Shown here: positions 17,498 through 25,966 of the stretch, in pieces
Layout of the letters: every line of letters starts with the position of its first letter
Position numbering within the stretch: the first letter of the stretch is position 1
Source of the DNA: Spirochaetaceae bacterium
GTDB taxonomy: Bacteria; Spirochaetota; Leptospiria; Leptospirales; Leptonemataceae
Direction: 5' to 3'
Length of the DNA: 64,000 nt
Assembly (NCBI GenBank): GCA_002729885.1
Contig: PBUB01000033.1
Coordinates: forward strand, 1-64,000
The notes under the pieces: generated by a model
Told to the model about the DNA's origin: nothing
Databases searched by the model: none
What the model saw: only the letters and a program-made list of their open reading frames with translations
Program-made: the position numbers and the translations under genes

Positions 17498-18367
17498 CTA
17501 TCGGGTACCTTGAGCCAATCGGGAAATTCGCTGTGCGATGAGCTCGGAATTGTCTTCCTGCAGGAAGTGCTTTCCATTAACCCGAGTAGCCTCGCTTATT
17601 CCCGCAACTTCCAGTATCCTTTTTCCCTGCTTTTCGAAACTAAGGGCCCTGTCCTTTATTCCCCAGATCAATTGGCGAGGGTAATTCGGATTCTGAACCG
17701 CTGCATGGCATAGATCTCGAACGCCCGGGGTCAATTCAAAGCCTCTCATGATTTTGAGAAATGCCTTGCCGCTATCCTTTCGCTTGAGCAGGTCCACATA
17801 GGCATAGATTTCCTGTCTGGGTAGATTCGAGAAATCAGCTGCTCCGGTGTAGCGAAACAGCATGTAAAGTAGCCATCGATTCATGGAAGCCAGCCAGATA
17901 CGATCGATGATGGGCCAGGCAAACGGTGCCATCATCCAGGGGCGATGAAATGTGTCAGCATCGATCAAAGTGTTTAGAATGGTCAGGGATTTGATCCTTT
18001 CCGGGTTGCGCGCGGCCAGCATCAGGCCTACGGGGCCGCCGATATCATGCACCACCAGATGAAATCGACCCAGTCCCAGAGAATTGGCGGCTTCTTCGCA
18101 AAATCGACTCAGTCCGGACCAGGTATAATCAAAGTCTTCAGGTCGATCGGCCAGTCCCAGTCCGGGCATATCAAAAGCCACTCCTCGCAGATTATGACGG
18201 GCCAGGGCCGGCACCACCTTGCGATAGAGATAGGCTGATGCAGGAACTCCATGGATACAGAGTACTGGATCTCCTTTTCCCTGATCCAGTACAAAGCTCT
18301 GCACTCCATTCACGTTGAAAAATCGGCCGCCTGCCTCATACTTCGCAAGTATTTCCTCGACCTTCAT
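17498..18367 (-). CDS. Alpha/beta hydrolase, haloalkane dehalogenase-like
   Basis: The 289-residue alpha/beta hydrolase has HGVPASAYLYRKVVP as oxyanion loop (from residue 39), a nucleophile elbow VVHDIGGPVG with Asp108, and a late His267 in NGKHFLQED. The Asp nucleophile followed by Ile-Gly-Gly places it with haloalkane dehalogenases and fluoroacetate dehalogenase/epoxide hydrolase relatives rather than with serine esterases. GKHFLQED is also the usual His context in haloalkane dehalogenases. The substrate cannot be read from sequence. It is probably cytoplasmic, on the same strand as the crotonase but separated by about 130 bp. Confidence 0.85.
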   Translation of the reverse strand: MKVEEILAKYEAGGRFFNVNGVQSFVLDQGKGDPVLCIHGVPASAYLYRKVVPALARHNLRGVAFDMPGLGLADRPEDFDYTWSGLSRFCEEAANSLGLGRFHLVVHDIGGPVGLMLAARNPERIKSLTILNTLIDADTFHRPWMMAPFAWPIIDRIWLASMNRWLLYMLFRYTGAADFSNLPRQEIYAYVDLLKRKDSGKAFLKIMRGFELTPGVRDLCHAAVQNPNYPRQLIWGIKDRALSFEKQGKRILEVAGISEATRVNGKHFLQEDNSELIAQRISRLAQGTR

Positions 18368-18462
18368 TCGAATCTCCTTCCAGATGTGATCAGTATTTTC
18401 CAGGATCGTCCTGTATTGTCGCTGGTCATCTATCGGTAGTTTCGAGATGGAATGGAGGATGG

Positions 18463-19728
18463 CTACAAAACCCCTCCATTTTTCGCAACATCCGGAAGCC
18501 GCGCCAGGCTGAGAGCTCTGGCCAATCTTTCAATACCAGTTTCAATCGCATCTCTATCTACAGCCGTATAGTTCAGACGAAAGAATCTCTTTCCATCTGC
18601 CGGATGCGAAAAGAAGGCGCTTCCCGGAACAAGTGCCACCCCCTGGCTCATAGCCCTTCGGGCAAGTTCATCGGAATCCATCTCTGTTTCGATCCACAGA
18701 AACATTCCCCCGGCCGGTGGATTCGGCAGATCCTGTATGATTCCATACCGTAGCAACGCACCTATTGCTTTTGTTTGCCGGTTGCGATAGATATCTCGAA
18801 TACGCTCCAGATGGGAGTCCAGGTTCGTATCTTGAAGAAAGCGATGCAGTACCATCTGCGAAAATAGATTGGTGTGAAGATCCATAGACTGCTTAATGGG
18901 CACCAGAGAATCTATCGCTTTGCTGGGGCCTCGAATCCAGCCAATACGCAGGGACGGAGACACTATCTTTGAGAAACTTCCCAGAAGAAGGCTGCGATCT
19001 GGCTGCAGGCTTGAGATATAACTTTCTGAGTGACCATCGAACAACAGTTCTCCATAGGGATCCTCTTCAAGCATCCAGCCTCTAAAGTGACCCAGTGCTC
19101 GAGCTATTCTCATTCGTCGGCTGGTGGAAATGACTCCACCTGTGGGATTATCCAGAGTAGGCTGTAAATAGAGGAGACCCGGACCTTTGCCTACGGAGAA
19201 TCGTGAGCTTCTGGAAAGTGACAGGAAGCCACCTGGAGCATGAGTCTTCCCTGCCGAAAAAGCCTGGATGAGGGGATGCACAATCGGTCCTTCCCGGTCT
19301 GTAGCCAGCGGAACAATACAGGCGCCGTGGGACTCAAAATTCTGTAGCGCTCCGTTATACATTGGCTCTACGGCATATACAGGGTCCCCTGGTTTTAGCA
19401 ACCATCGCGAAATCAGATCCATACCTTGCTGGGATCCGCTGGTAATAATTATTTCATCGGGAACTGTGGCAAAGCCGCGCTTGCAAAGATATTCAGCTAC
19501 GAATTCGCGTAAGGGGCGGTATCCTTCTGTTGTGCCATACTGGAGAGCCACGGCACCCTGGCGCGAAAGCACATACTGAGCGGCTCGTGCGATTTCAGCT
19601 ACGGGCAACGTATCCGGATCCGGTAAACCGCCGGCGAATGGAATCATATCCGGGCGGTTGTGAAATGCCAGGATATCTCTTACTACTGATCGTCTGACTG
19701 CAGGAGCAGGATAGATTGTATGGTTCAT
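18463..19728 (-). CDS. PLP-dependent aminotransferase (class I/II, MocR-linked)
   Basis: The 421-residue fold-type I aminotransferase is related to 2-aminoadipate and aromatic aminotransferases (LysN/ARO8-like). IPFAGGLPDPDTLPV is the N-terminal signature, ITSGSQQGMDLI the cofactor region, LYLQPTLDNPTGG the Asn-containing motif, and LGSFSKIVSPSLRIGW holds the PLP Lys. The ATG at 19728 is preferred to the upstream TTG because the latter would add 17 residues encoded across the regulatory repeats. The gene is divergent from a MocR regulator whose own C-terminal domain is homologous, a common arrangement for a regulator and its target. An amino-acid transamination is likely; the exact substrate is unknown. 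Confidence 0.87.
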   Translation of the reverse strand: MNHTIYPAPAVRRSVVRDILAFHNRPDMIPFAGGLPDPDTLPVAEIARAAQYVLSRQGAVALQYGTTEGYRPLREFVAEYLCKRGFATVPDEIIITSGSQQGMDLISRWLLKPGDPVYAVEPMYNGALQNFESHGACIVPLATDREGPIVHPLIQAFSAGKTHAPGGFLSLSRSSRFSVGKGPGLLYLQPTLDNPTGGVISTSRRMRIARALGHFRGWMLEEDPYGELLFDGHSESYISSLQPDRSLLLGSFSKIVSPSLRIGWIRGPSKAIDSLVPIKQSMDLHTNLFSQMVLHRFLQDTNLDSHLERIRDIYRNRQTKAIGALLRYGIIQDLPNPPAGGMFLWIETEMDSDELARRAMSQGVALVPGSAFFSHPADGKRFFRLNYTAVDRDAIETGIERLARALSLARLPDVAKNGGVL

Positions 19729-19757
19729 GAGGAAAGTATACCTGTGAAGGGAAAAAA

Positions 19758-19797
19758 ATAACAGTTGCAGATTCAGCAAAAAACACTATAACAGTTG
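19758..19797. promoter_or_regulatory. MocR operator: two direct repeats over the mocR promoter
   Basis: ATAACAGTTG occurs at 19758-19767 and again at 19788-19797, 30 bp apart (about three helical turns) and in the same orientation. On the plus strand TTGCAG (19765-19770) and TATAAC (19787-19792) form a -35/-10 pair with a 16-bp spacer, so each repeat covers one promoter element. Known MocR regulators such as GabR bind direct repeats of this kind. The predicted transcription start falls on or next to the ATG at 19799. Confidence 0.75.
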
Positions 19798-19798
19798 A

Positions 19799-21226
19799 AT
19801 GCCCCCCGGAACCGAAAAATCAGAAGCAGACAGTCGTCCCATGCAGCTTGTAAGGAGTATGATCCGGTCCCTGGAGAATGGAGAGATACAGCCCGGAAGC
19901 AAACTTCCTTCCATACGACAATCCATTCGGCTTTCCGGTTTCAGCCAGGGCACCGTAGTAGAAGCCTATCGCATCCTACTGGATATGGGTCGTATTCAAT
20001 CCGTACCCGGAGGCGGTTACTATGCCACAGGACAGTCGACGGATGAAAGTCCCAGGCCGGAACAGATTCGCCTTCTCCAGCGTCTATCCCTGGACCCCGC
20101 GCTGGATCGGACTCTCAGTCTGGGTAACAAAACCATGGTTGCTTCTTTTGGACTGGCTGTTCCATCCGAGGATATGCTGCCAGTAAGTGCCTTGAAGCGA
20201 TGTTTGATGGAAGCGTATCGTTTAGAAAACGTCCATACCTATAGTTTTCCTCCGGGACTTGAGGAGTTGCGAAAACAGATTTCTCTTAGATATAGACAGG
20301 CAGGTGTTGATATAAGCTGGCAGGAACTGATATTAACCGGAAGCGCCACCGAAGCGGCCTATCTGGTGCTCCGCGAAATGCTACGGGAAGGCGATCTGGT
20401 AGCCCTGGAGTCCCCCTGTTATAGCGGATTTCTTCATCAAGTTAAGAAGTTCAAACTCAAGCTACTGGAGGTACCGGTAGATCCCGGGCTGGGTCTCGAT
20501 ATTGATGCCCTGGAGTCCAGACTCCGAAAGGGGGCTCGGCCGCGGCTTCTGATTACAGTTCCTAATTTTCATAATCCGACCGGCGCCCTGATGGATAATG
20601 AAAGACGCATCCGGCTTCTTGATCTTGCCATGCGATATGATTTTTACATTCTGGAAGACGATGTTTATGGTGGTATTCATCATGGAGTTAGAAGATGTCC
20701 ACCTCTTATCTCCCTTGGCAGGGAACGGATTTTTCTGGTATCGTCGTTTGCCAAAAGTATCGTTCCTTCCATGCGCCTGGGCTGGCTCATCGGCCCTTCT
20801 GACTTTCACAATTCCATGCTGGAGCGCTTCCGTACCCTGAGCCTGGGAAATTCAAGGTTAACCGAACAAGCCCTGGCTCTCTTTCTTTCAAAGAGGCAAT
20901 TTGATAGGCATCTTCGCAGGCTTCGCAAAGAGTCCCGAATTCGCATGGCAGAATTTAGAAAACGAATATTGCAATGGCCACTGGATCTCCGGGTTTCCAG
21001 TCCGGAAGGCGGATTCTGGCTCTGGCTTGAGCTACCGGCTAAGATAGACACATTGAAGCTTCAAAAGCGGGCCCTGGAAAAAGGAATTACCGTATCTCCG
21101 GGCCCCATCTTTTCTCCTTCCGGAGGCTACCGAAATTACCTCCGCATAAACTGCGCATTGCCCCCCACCGAATCGATGCTGAAGCATCTGGATGTGCTCG
21201 GCAAAATAGCCTCTGACATGGCGTGA
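19799..21226 (+). CDS. MocR-family regulator (GntR HTH fused to aminotransferase domain)
   Basis: This 475-residue regulator has the MocR/GabR plan: an N-terminal GntR winged helix (about 15-80, GEIQPGSKLPSIRQSIRLS then GTVVEAYRILLDMG), a linker, and a full aminotransferase-like domain (about 105-470) that binds PLP as a sensor. FHNPTGALM and SSFAKSIVPSMRLGW are intact, so the PLP Lys is kept. It probably represses itself and controls the divergent aminotransferase through the two direct repeats. An ATG start at 19799 implies a leaderless mRNA. The alternative ATG at 19841 would still keep the HTH and is not excluded. Confidence 0.88.
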   Translation: MPPGTEKSEADSRPMQLVRSMIRSLENGEIQPGSKLPSIRQSIRLSGFSQGTVVEAYRILLDMGRIQSVPGGGYYATGQSTDESPRPEQIRLLQRLSLDPALDRTLSLGNKTMVASFGLAVPSEDMLPVSALKRCLMEAYRLENVHTYSFPPGLEELRKQISLRYRQAGVDISWQELILTGSATEAAYLVLREMLREGDLVALESPCYSGFLHQVKKFKLKLLEVPVDPGLGLDIDALESRLRKGARPRLLITVPNFHNPTGALMDNERRIRLLDLAMRYDFYILEDDVYGGIHHGVRRCPPLISLGRERIFLVSSFAKSIVPSMRLGWLIGPSDFHNSMLERFRTLSLGNSRLTEQALALFLSKRQFDRHLRRLRKESRIRMAEFRKRILQWPLDLRVSSPEGGFWLWLELPAKIDTLKLQKRALEKGITVSPGPIFSPSGGYRNYLRINCALPPTESMLKHLDVLGKIASDMA

Positions 21227-21275
21227 CTCAATTCCAGTACCGGCATTTTGTCCGGGACTCATTTCGTGCTCGGTC

Positions 21276-21298
21276 CCTGACGTCACCCGGACGTCAGG
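21276..21298. terminator. Stem-loop between convergent genes
   Basis: CCTGACGTC pairs perfectly with GACGTCAGG across the 5-nt loop ACCCG. It lies between the ends of the mocR gene and the convergent YhhN gene, so it could serve both. No T-tract is present. Confidence 0.5.
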
Positions 21299-21306
21299 CC
21301 CTGAAT

Positions 21307-21993
21307 CTAAAAGGGATAGGGCAGGTAGCCCTGTGCGATGAAGAACTGAGCTGCCAGATAGGTCAGCATGATAATCGCCTGGTCGAACTTAAAGGGCTTA
21401 ATGAAGAGCTGATTCGCCAGTAGAAAATCGGAAACAATGAAGCAGAGTGAACCAATAAAGGGCAATGCAACAAAAAATACCCCGGATCCAGAACCATTGA
21501 GCCAGATGGCCAGAGAGGTGTAGCTCATGGCCACAATGATGGAGGCATACAGAGCCACAGGTACCTTCTTATCTGCATTTTCGCCCGTCAAATGAGGTTT
21601 GAAATATGTAAAGAAAGCAGCTGCCGCGAATGCGAATATAGCGGCCAGGCCCATAAACCACATTGGCATTCCCTGGAGGTAGGAGCTGGACTGCAGAAAT
21701 GCATAGATAAAAAGAGCATGTCCTACCAGAAAAGAGGCAAGCCCGATCAAAAACATAATGGCGATTTTGGGAAACATCAGAACTACATCGCCTATCCATC
21801 CCAGAAACAGCCCGCCAACAATCCACCAATTCGGATCATCGGTATGCAAGAGATTGTATGCAATCAATGCTGGCATCAATAATGGCTTGGTACTCATTCG
21901 TATTTTTTTGCGAATGGGATCCTGCAGAAATTCTCCCAGGACATGAACGGAACTCAGAACCAGAAATGCATAAAGAAAAAACTGCGATGACAT
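21307..21993 (-). CDS. YhhN family membrane protein (lysoplasmalogenase-like), copy 2
   Basis: The 228-residue YhhN/TMEM86 family protein has about eight hydrophobic segments. The signature around GGLFLGWIGDVVLMFPK holds the conserved Gly-Asp in the membrane, and HALFIYAF supplies a conserved His region. Characterised members hydrolyse the vinyl-ether bond of lysoplasmalogens. The start at MSSQ is chosen because the paralogue at 22281 has the same residue with a good ribosome site; the 13 extra codons upstream in both frames are probably untranslated. It is about 70 % identical to the neighbouring copy by eye. Confidence 0.82.
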   Translation of the reverse strand: MSSQFFLYAFLVLSSVHVLGEFLQDPIRKKIRMSTKPLLMPALIAYNLLHTDDPNWWIVGGLFLGWIGDVVLMFPKIAIMFLIGLASFLVGHALFIYAFLQSSSYLQGMPMWFMGLAAIFAFAAAAFFTYFKPHLTGENADKKVPVALYASIIVAMSYTSLAIWLNGSGSGVFFVALPFIGSLCFIVSDFLLANQLFIKPFKFDQAIIMLTYLAAQFFIAQGYLPYPF

Positions 21994-22280
21994 GGTGTCA
22001 GCTTTACCCTGGCTTTTCTGAAAGGCAACCAATGTTCTGGATCATCGCGCAAATTATTGCCAGGGCATGATTCATGCGGCCCTGCATGAAAGAGAACAGG
22101 ACCAGGGAAAAGGAGCGCAATCTAGCAGGTTGCCGGCGCGAGAGTACCCGGCACGAATGTAGCAAGAATTGACTACGGGATAAGATAGGGAATGGAGCGG
22201 GGCTGTTAAGGAGATGCAGGAATGGTGAGTATGATATCTCCCTTCCTCGGTTTGAATGCCGAGAAAGGGAGCGCACGAAT
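21994..22280. other. Spacer between the YhhN paralogues
   Basis: These 287 bp contain no supported gene. Short inverted GC-rich patches such as GCCGGCGC near 22131 are visible but no terminator is clear. The spacer is long enough for a separate promoter for the downstream copy. Confidence 0.35.
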
Positions 22281-22970
22281 TTAACCGAAAGGGTATGGCA
22301 GGTAAGACTGAGCGATGAGATACTGACCCGCGAGATAGGCTGTCATATTCATTGCCTTATCGAACTTGAATGGCTTAACAAAGAGTAGCTGGGCCAGCAG
22401 TACATCGGAAACAATAAAGAACAGAGATCCAATAAAAGGCAGCGCTACATAGAATATTCCGGAGCCGGCCCCGTTAAGCCAGATGGCCAGAGAGGCATAA
22501 CTCATTGCCAGGATGATGGCACAATACAGAGCTACCGGCACCTTCTTGTTCGCATTGTCGCCGACGAGATGGGGCTTGAAGTATAGAAAGACTCCTGCGG
22601 CTGCGAAAGCAAATACAGCAGAAAGAGCTATGAACCACAGGGGCATGCCATCCAGAAAGCCGGTGGATTCCAGAAAGGCATAGATGTAAAGTCCATGACC
22701 CAGAAGAAACGATGCCAGGCCTATCATAAACAACAGTACTACCTTTGGAAACATCAGAACTACATCGCCAATCCATCCCAGAAAAAGTCCGCCAACGATC
22801 CACCAGTTGGGATCATCCGTATGCAGTAAACTATAAGCGATCAGAGCAGGCATCAGTAGCGGCTTACTACCCATGCGAATTCGCTGGCGAATCGGATCCT
22901 GCATCAGCTCACCCATCACATGAATGGCGCTGAGAGCGAAGAATGCATAGAGAAATAGTTGCGATGACAT
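22281..22970 (-). CDS. YhhN family membrane protein (lysoplasmalogenase-like), copy 1
   Basis: This 229-residue paralogue of the protein at 21307 has the same eight-helix layout, an identical PNWWIVGGLFLGWIGDVV core, and the C-terminal YLPYPFG. GAGGAA lies about ten bases before the ATG at 22970. Both copies keep the intramembrane acidic residues, so neither looks degenerate. Tandem duplication suggests dosage or divergence in substrate. Vinyl-ether lipid hydrolysis is known of the family, not shown here. Confidence 0.82.
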   Translation of the reverse strand: MSSQLFLYAFFALSAIHVMGELMQDPIRQRIRMGSKPLLMPALIAYSLLHTDDPNWWIVGGLFLGWIGDVVLMFPKVVLLFMIGLASFLLGHGLYIYAFLESTGFLDGMPLWFIALSAVFAFAAAGVFLYFKPHLVGDNANKKVPVALYCAIILAMSYASLAIWLNGAGSGIFYVALPFIGSLFFIVSDVLLAQLLFVKPFKFDKAMNMTAYLAGQYLIAQSYLPYPFG

Positions 22971-23048
22971 GGTGTCAGCTTTCCTCGGGTCATGATCCAA
23001 TACAACCACAGTTCATGGAGCGCCGGATAATATTTGCAATGGAATTTA

Positions 23049-23636
23049 TTAGAATGGAAGTAGATCTCGCATTGGAATGGTAGCATTTGGCAGCCAGAGT
23101 AGCACTCCCACAGAAAATGCGATAAGCAGAACTGACTTTTTCTTTCTCGATACAGGCATGCCGGCCCTGGATTCGGACCTGAAATAGTATACCAGGCAGG
23201 CCATGGAAAAGAGCCATTCAATGATCACCGCCAGATGTGGGAATCGGGCGTAGGAGTTCAGGCCAATGCTCATGCTTTCCGGGCCAAGCACCTGATGCTC
23301 AAAGCCCACAATGAAATCCAGCCATACGTGGGATACAGTTAGAAAAGCGCACCAGAGCGCTAACTTCTGAGAACGAAATCTTAACAGAACCAGTCCGTAG
23401 ACAAGAAGCCCCAGATTCAGATTCGGAATAAGATTGTGACTGTAGGTCATATGAACCTGCAGATTTTGAAAAGTAGCATCGAAAAGGGAGGAGGGCTCAG
23501 GAGATTCAATACCAAGCAGAGCAAGCCCGAGCCAGAGAAACTCGGCCAGATTCGAACAGATTAGGAGAAGCCAGAATGGAGCGGATCTGGCATGAGGTCT
23601 GGCTACGTAGGCGGCTGCATAATGACCCAGAATCAT
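23049..23636 (-). CDS. Membrane protein, YdjM/DUF457-like metal-dependent hydrolase type
   Basis: The 195-residue protein has about five hydrophobic segments. Starting at MILGHYAAAYVARP, it carries an early membrane-proximal His, then YSHNLIPN and VSHVWLDFIVG, a His/Asp pattern reminiscent of YdjM/DUF457 membrane-bound metal-dependent hydrolase-like proteins. The family match is tentative. GGTGGAGA sits nine bases before the ATG at 23636; the longer frame to 23753 adds residues without membrane character. It lies between the YhhN gene and the SpoIIE-type phosphatase gene on the same strand. Confidence 0.55.
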   Translation of the reverse strand: MILGHYAAAYVARPHARSAPFWLLLICSNLAEFLWLGLALLGIESPEPSSLFDATFQNLQVHMTYSHNLIPNLNLGLLVYGLVLLRFRSQKLALWCAFLTVSHVWLDFIVGFEHQVLGPESMSIGLNSYARFPHLAVIIEWLFSMACLVYYFRSESRAGMPVSRKKKSVLLIAFSVGVLLWLPNATIPMRDLLPF

Positions 23637-23771
23637 AGTCGTTTCTCCACCCACTGAAGTAGAAGGAAAAAGCCCGCGTACACGGCAATAAGCGTCCAGA
23701 TAAGGGATGATGTCATCGCGTCCTATTTGGGGAAGGAATGGAAACTTTAGCAATCATTTTCCAGTCTCGAA

Positions 23772-25904
23772 TCAGGCGGCCGGATGTTGCAGTACGGATG
23801 CCAGTTGCTGCGCCGAAGCATTGTCTGGTTCTTTTGCCAGAGCCTCGTCAAGGAGACTTCGGGCCCTGAATCGATTTCCCAGCAATCTATGGATATCTCC
23901 CAGATTCACCAGATTTTTAACCATTTCCGGGTCCCGGATTCGGCATCGCTCCCCGAAATCGCATGCCAGTTCGTAGCTCCGGCCCAGTTTGTAGCAATAG
24001 GATGCATGAAACAAAACATCCACCCGGGACGGATCCTCCGCTGCATATTCGGAGTATAATCGTGCGGCCTGCAAATAGTCCCGAATCTTGTAGGCAGAGG
24101 CTGCCTTTTGAAGAAGCTCTCCCGGTGGCTTCCCTTCGCCTGGACTTTCCTGTTCTCTAAAGGAGATTCTCAGCAAACTCAAATCGTCCGCCAGCTCTCC
24201 GAAATCTTCAATACTCCTTACCAGGCCTTCGAGATCGGCACCGGTCTTTTCAACATGAGTGAGGATGGCGTTTTCGTCATCGTTGAATTGACGCACTCCA
24301 TCGCTTCCGGTTCCAATTACCAGGTCATCTCTTCCATCAGAACCTGCGATGATAACATCTCCGGGCTTGAGCTGGAAAGTATTTAAATGAAAGTCGTTTC
24401 CCAGACCTTCGATGCCAAATCGCATGGTACTCTGCTCATCGGGCAGAAAGCTGGCTTTTCCGTCGCGATACAGGACCAGGTTCGGATGATCGGCATTGAA
24501 GTAATACAGAAATCCGTTCACTTCATCGAGAACGCCCACCGTGGCCGAAGCCTGCATGAAACCGTCGAAGGCTGCAAACACAGTCTGGAGCTCGGTAAAT
24601 GCATCCCTCAACCATTGCTCCGGAAACCTGGATCTCTGGGAGGCAACCATATCCGTTCTAGCGACGATGGACTTGAATACTGTTCCCATGACGATGGCAC
24701 CGCCGGCGCCCTGAATGGACTTGCCCATGGCATCGCCGTTTAAAAAAACCACGTAGTATCGATCTCGAAGGCTCAATTCATGGGCGGTACATAGATCTCC
24801 GCCAATTTCTCCATATTGATCTCGGAACTGAAATTGTTTCTTCTGTTTTACGTATTGCTGAATTTGAATCGTTTCGCTTTTGATTTCCTGGGAGGAAAGA
24901 GGGCGAAGTAGATGTGAAGTTAAATAGTAGTCTCCGTCCTGTTGAGTCTTCAGTGCACGAACATCCTGAAGAGTATTTTCCAGCTGGAGCGTTCTTTCTC
25001 TGACCTGCTTTTCCAGGTTTTGATTCATATCCTCGATTTTTTCATACATCGAGTGTAGACGGTCGATGACATTGTTTAAATGGATGGCCTGTTCGCCGAA
25101 TTCATCTGCCGTCCGTGCAGCAGCAGAAACATCAAAGTGTCCTTCTCCCAGCCTGGACAGTACATCTCTTGTGTCTCCCAATCCAGCCCGCACGGCTCGA
25201 GCCACAGCAAAGGCAGCGATAACGGTAGGAATAAGAAACAGGATCAGTACAATGCCAATATGAAATAGAGGATTGGAGATTTGAAGCTTCCCGTAGATGA
25301 ACTGGTAGATCAAATACGTCTGCATGGTAAGCGGCATCAGCATCAGGGCTACAACTGTGAAAAGCAGCCGGGGGAAGTATCCCAGACGAAACAGGCCGGG
25401 CACAGCCATGCTTCTAAACTCAGGTTCGCTGAGAGGCTTTCTGATGACACTCTCTGAAATATAGAAATAGGCGGCCATGGAAACAGGCGTGATCATTAAT
25501 AAGAGGAAGGGGCTGGATGCATGCACGGCCCAGTCAAATCGTTCATGGTATAGAACATACATCACATGAGCCATGGGCACACCCACCAGCCATCGTGCTG
25601 CAATAACCAGGGCTTCCTGGAGCGGATGATTCAATAAGCCCTTTTTGAACTTTAGATGATCACCCTGCTTGAGGGCGGCATATACATTGCGAAGTCGAAA
25701 GTAACGCCAGACCATTCCCAGAATGAGCATCAAGGTGCCGCTGATAGTCCCGGCTATAAAGGCAGTCATGCTTTGCTCCTCTGTCATGGGTACCAGAGTA
25801 GCAGAGAAATAGATGGAAATAGGAACCGGAACGATATGTGTGAATAGCTCCAGCCTCCAGCTTAGAGCCAGAAACACGTTGCGGGTGCCCGGTGTAGAAT
25901 TCAT
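23772..25904 (-). CDS. Membrane SpoIIE/PP2C-type serine phosphatase with HAMP and TPR regions
   Basis: The 710-residue signalling protein contains, in order, about six hydrophobic segments (15-240), a HAMP-like linker (about 240-290), a coiled coil (290-325, ending QVRERTLQLENTLQDV), a SpoIIE/PP2C phosphatase domain (about 365-575; GEIGGDLC near the start, FLNGDAMGKSIQGAGGA and GSDGRDDL as the Asp-containing metal motifs), and C-terminal TPR-like helices (about 590-710). It would dephosphorylate a phosphoserine or threonine partner, often an anti-anti-sigma factor, in response to a membrane or periplasmic signal. No partner kinase or STAS protein is visible in the window. Confidence 0.88.
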   Translation of the reverse strand: MNSTPGTRNVFLALSWRLELFTHIVPVPISIYFSATLVPMTEEQSMTAFIAGTISGTLMLILGMVWRYFRLRNVYAALKQGDHLKFKKGLLNHPLQEALVIAARWLVGVPMAHVMYVLYHERFDWAVHASSPFLLLMITPVSMAAYFYISESVIRKPLSEPEFRSMAVPGLFRLGYFPRLLFTVVALMLMPLTMQTYLIYQFIYGKLQISNPLFHIGIVLILFLIPTVIAAFAVARAVRAGLGDTRDVLSRLGEGHFDVSAAARTADEFGEQAIHLNNVIDRLHSMYEKIEDMNQNLEKQVRERTLQLENTLQDVRALKTQQDGDYYLTSHLLRPLSSQEIKSETIQIQQYVKQKKQFQFRDQYGEIGGDLCTAHELSLRDRYYVVFLNGDAMGKSIQGAGGAIVMGTVFKSIVARTDMVASQRSRFPEQWLRDAFTELQTVFAAFDGFMQASATVGVLDEVNGFLYYFNADHPNLVLYRDGKASFLPDEQSTMRFGIEGLGNDFHLNTFQLKPGDVIIAGSDGRDDLVIGTGSDGVRQFNDDENAILTHVEKTGADLEGLVRSIEDFGELADDLSLLRISFREQESPGEGKPPGELLQKAASAYKIRDYLQAARLYSEYAAEDPSRVDVLFHASYCYKLGRSYELACDFGERCRIRDPEMVKNLVNLGDIHRLLGNRFRARSLLDEALAKEPDNASAQQLASVLQHPAA

Positions 25905-25966
25905 GCAGAATTAAAAGGCATCCCGGATTTTTGTAGGTCAAGCGGAATAGTTTAGTCCAGGGTACA

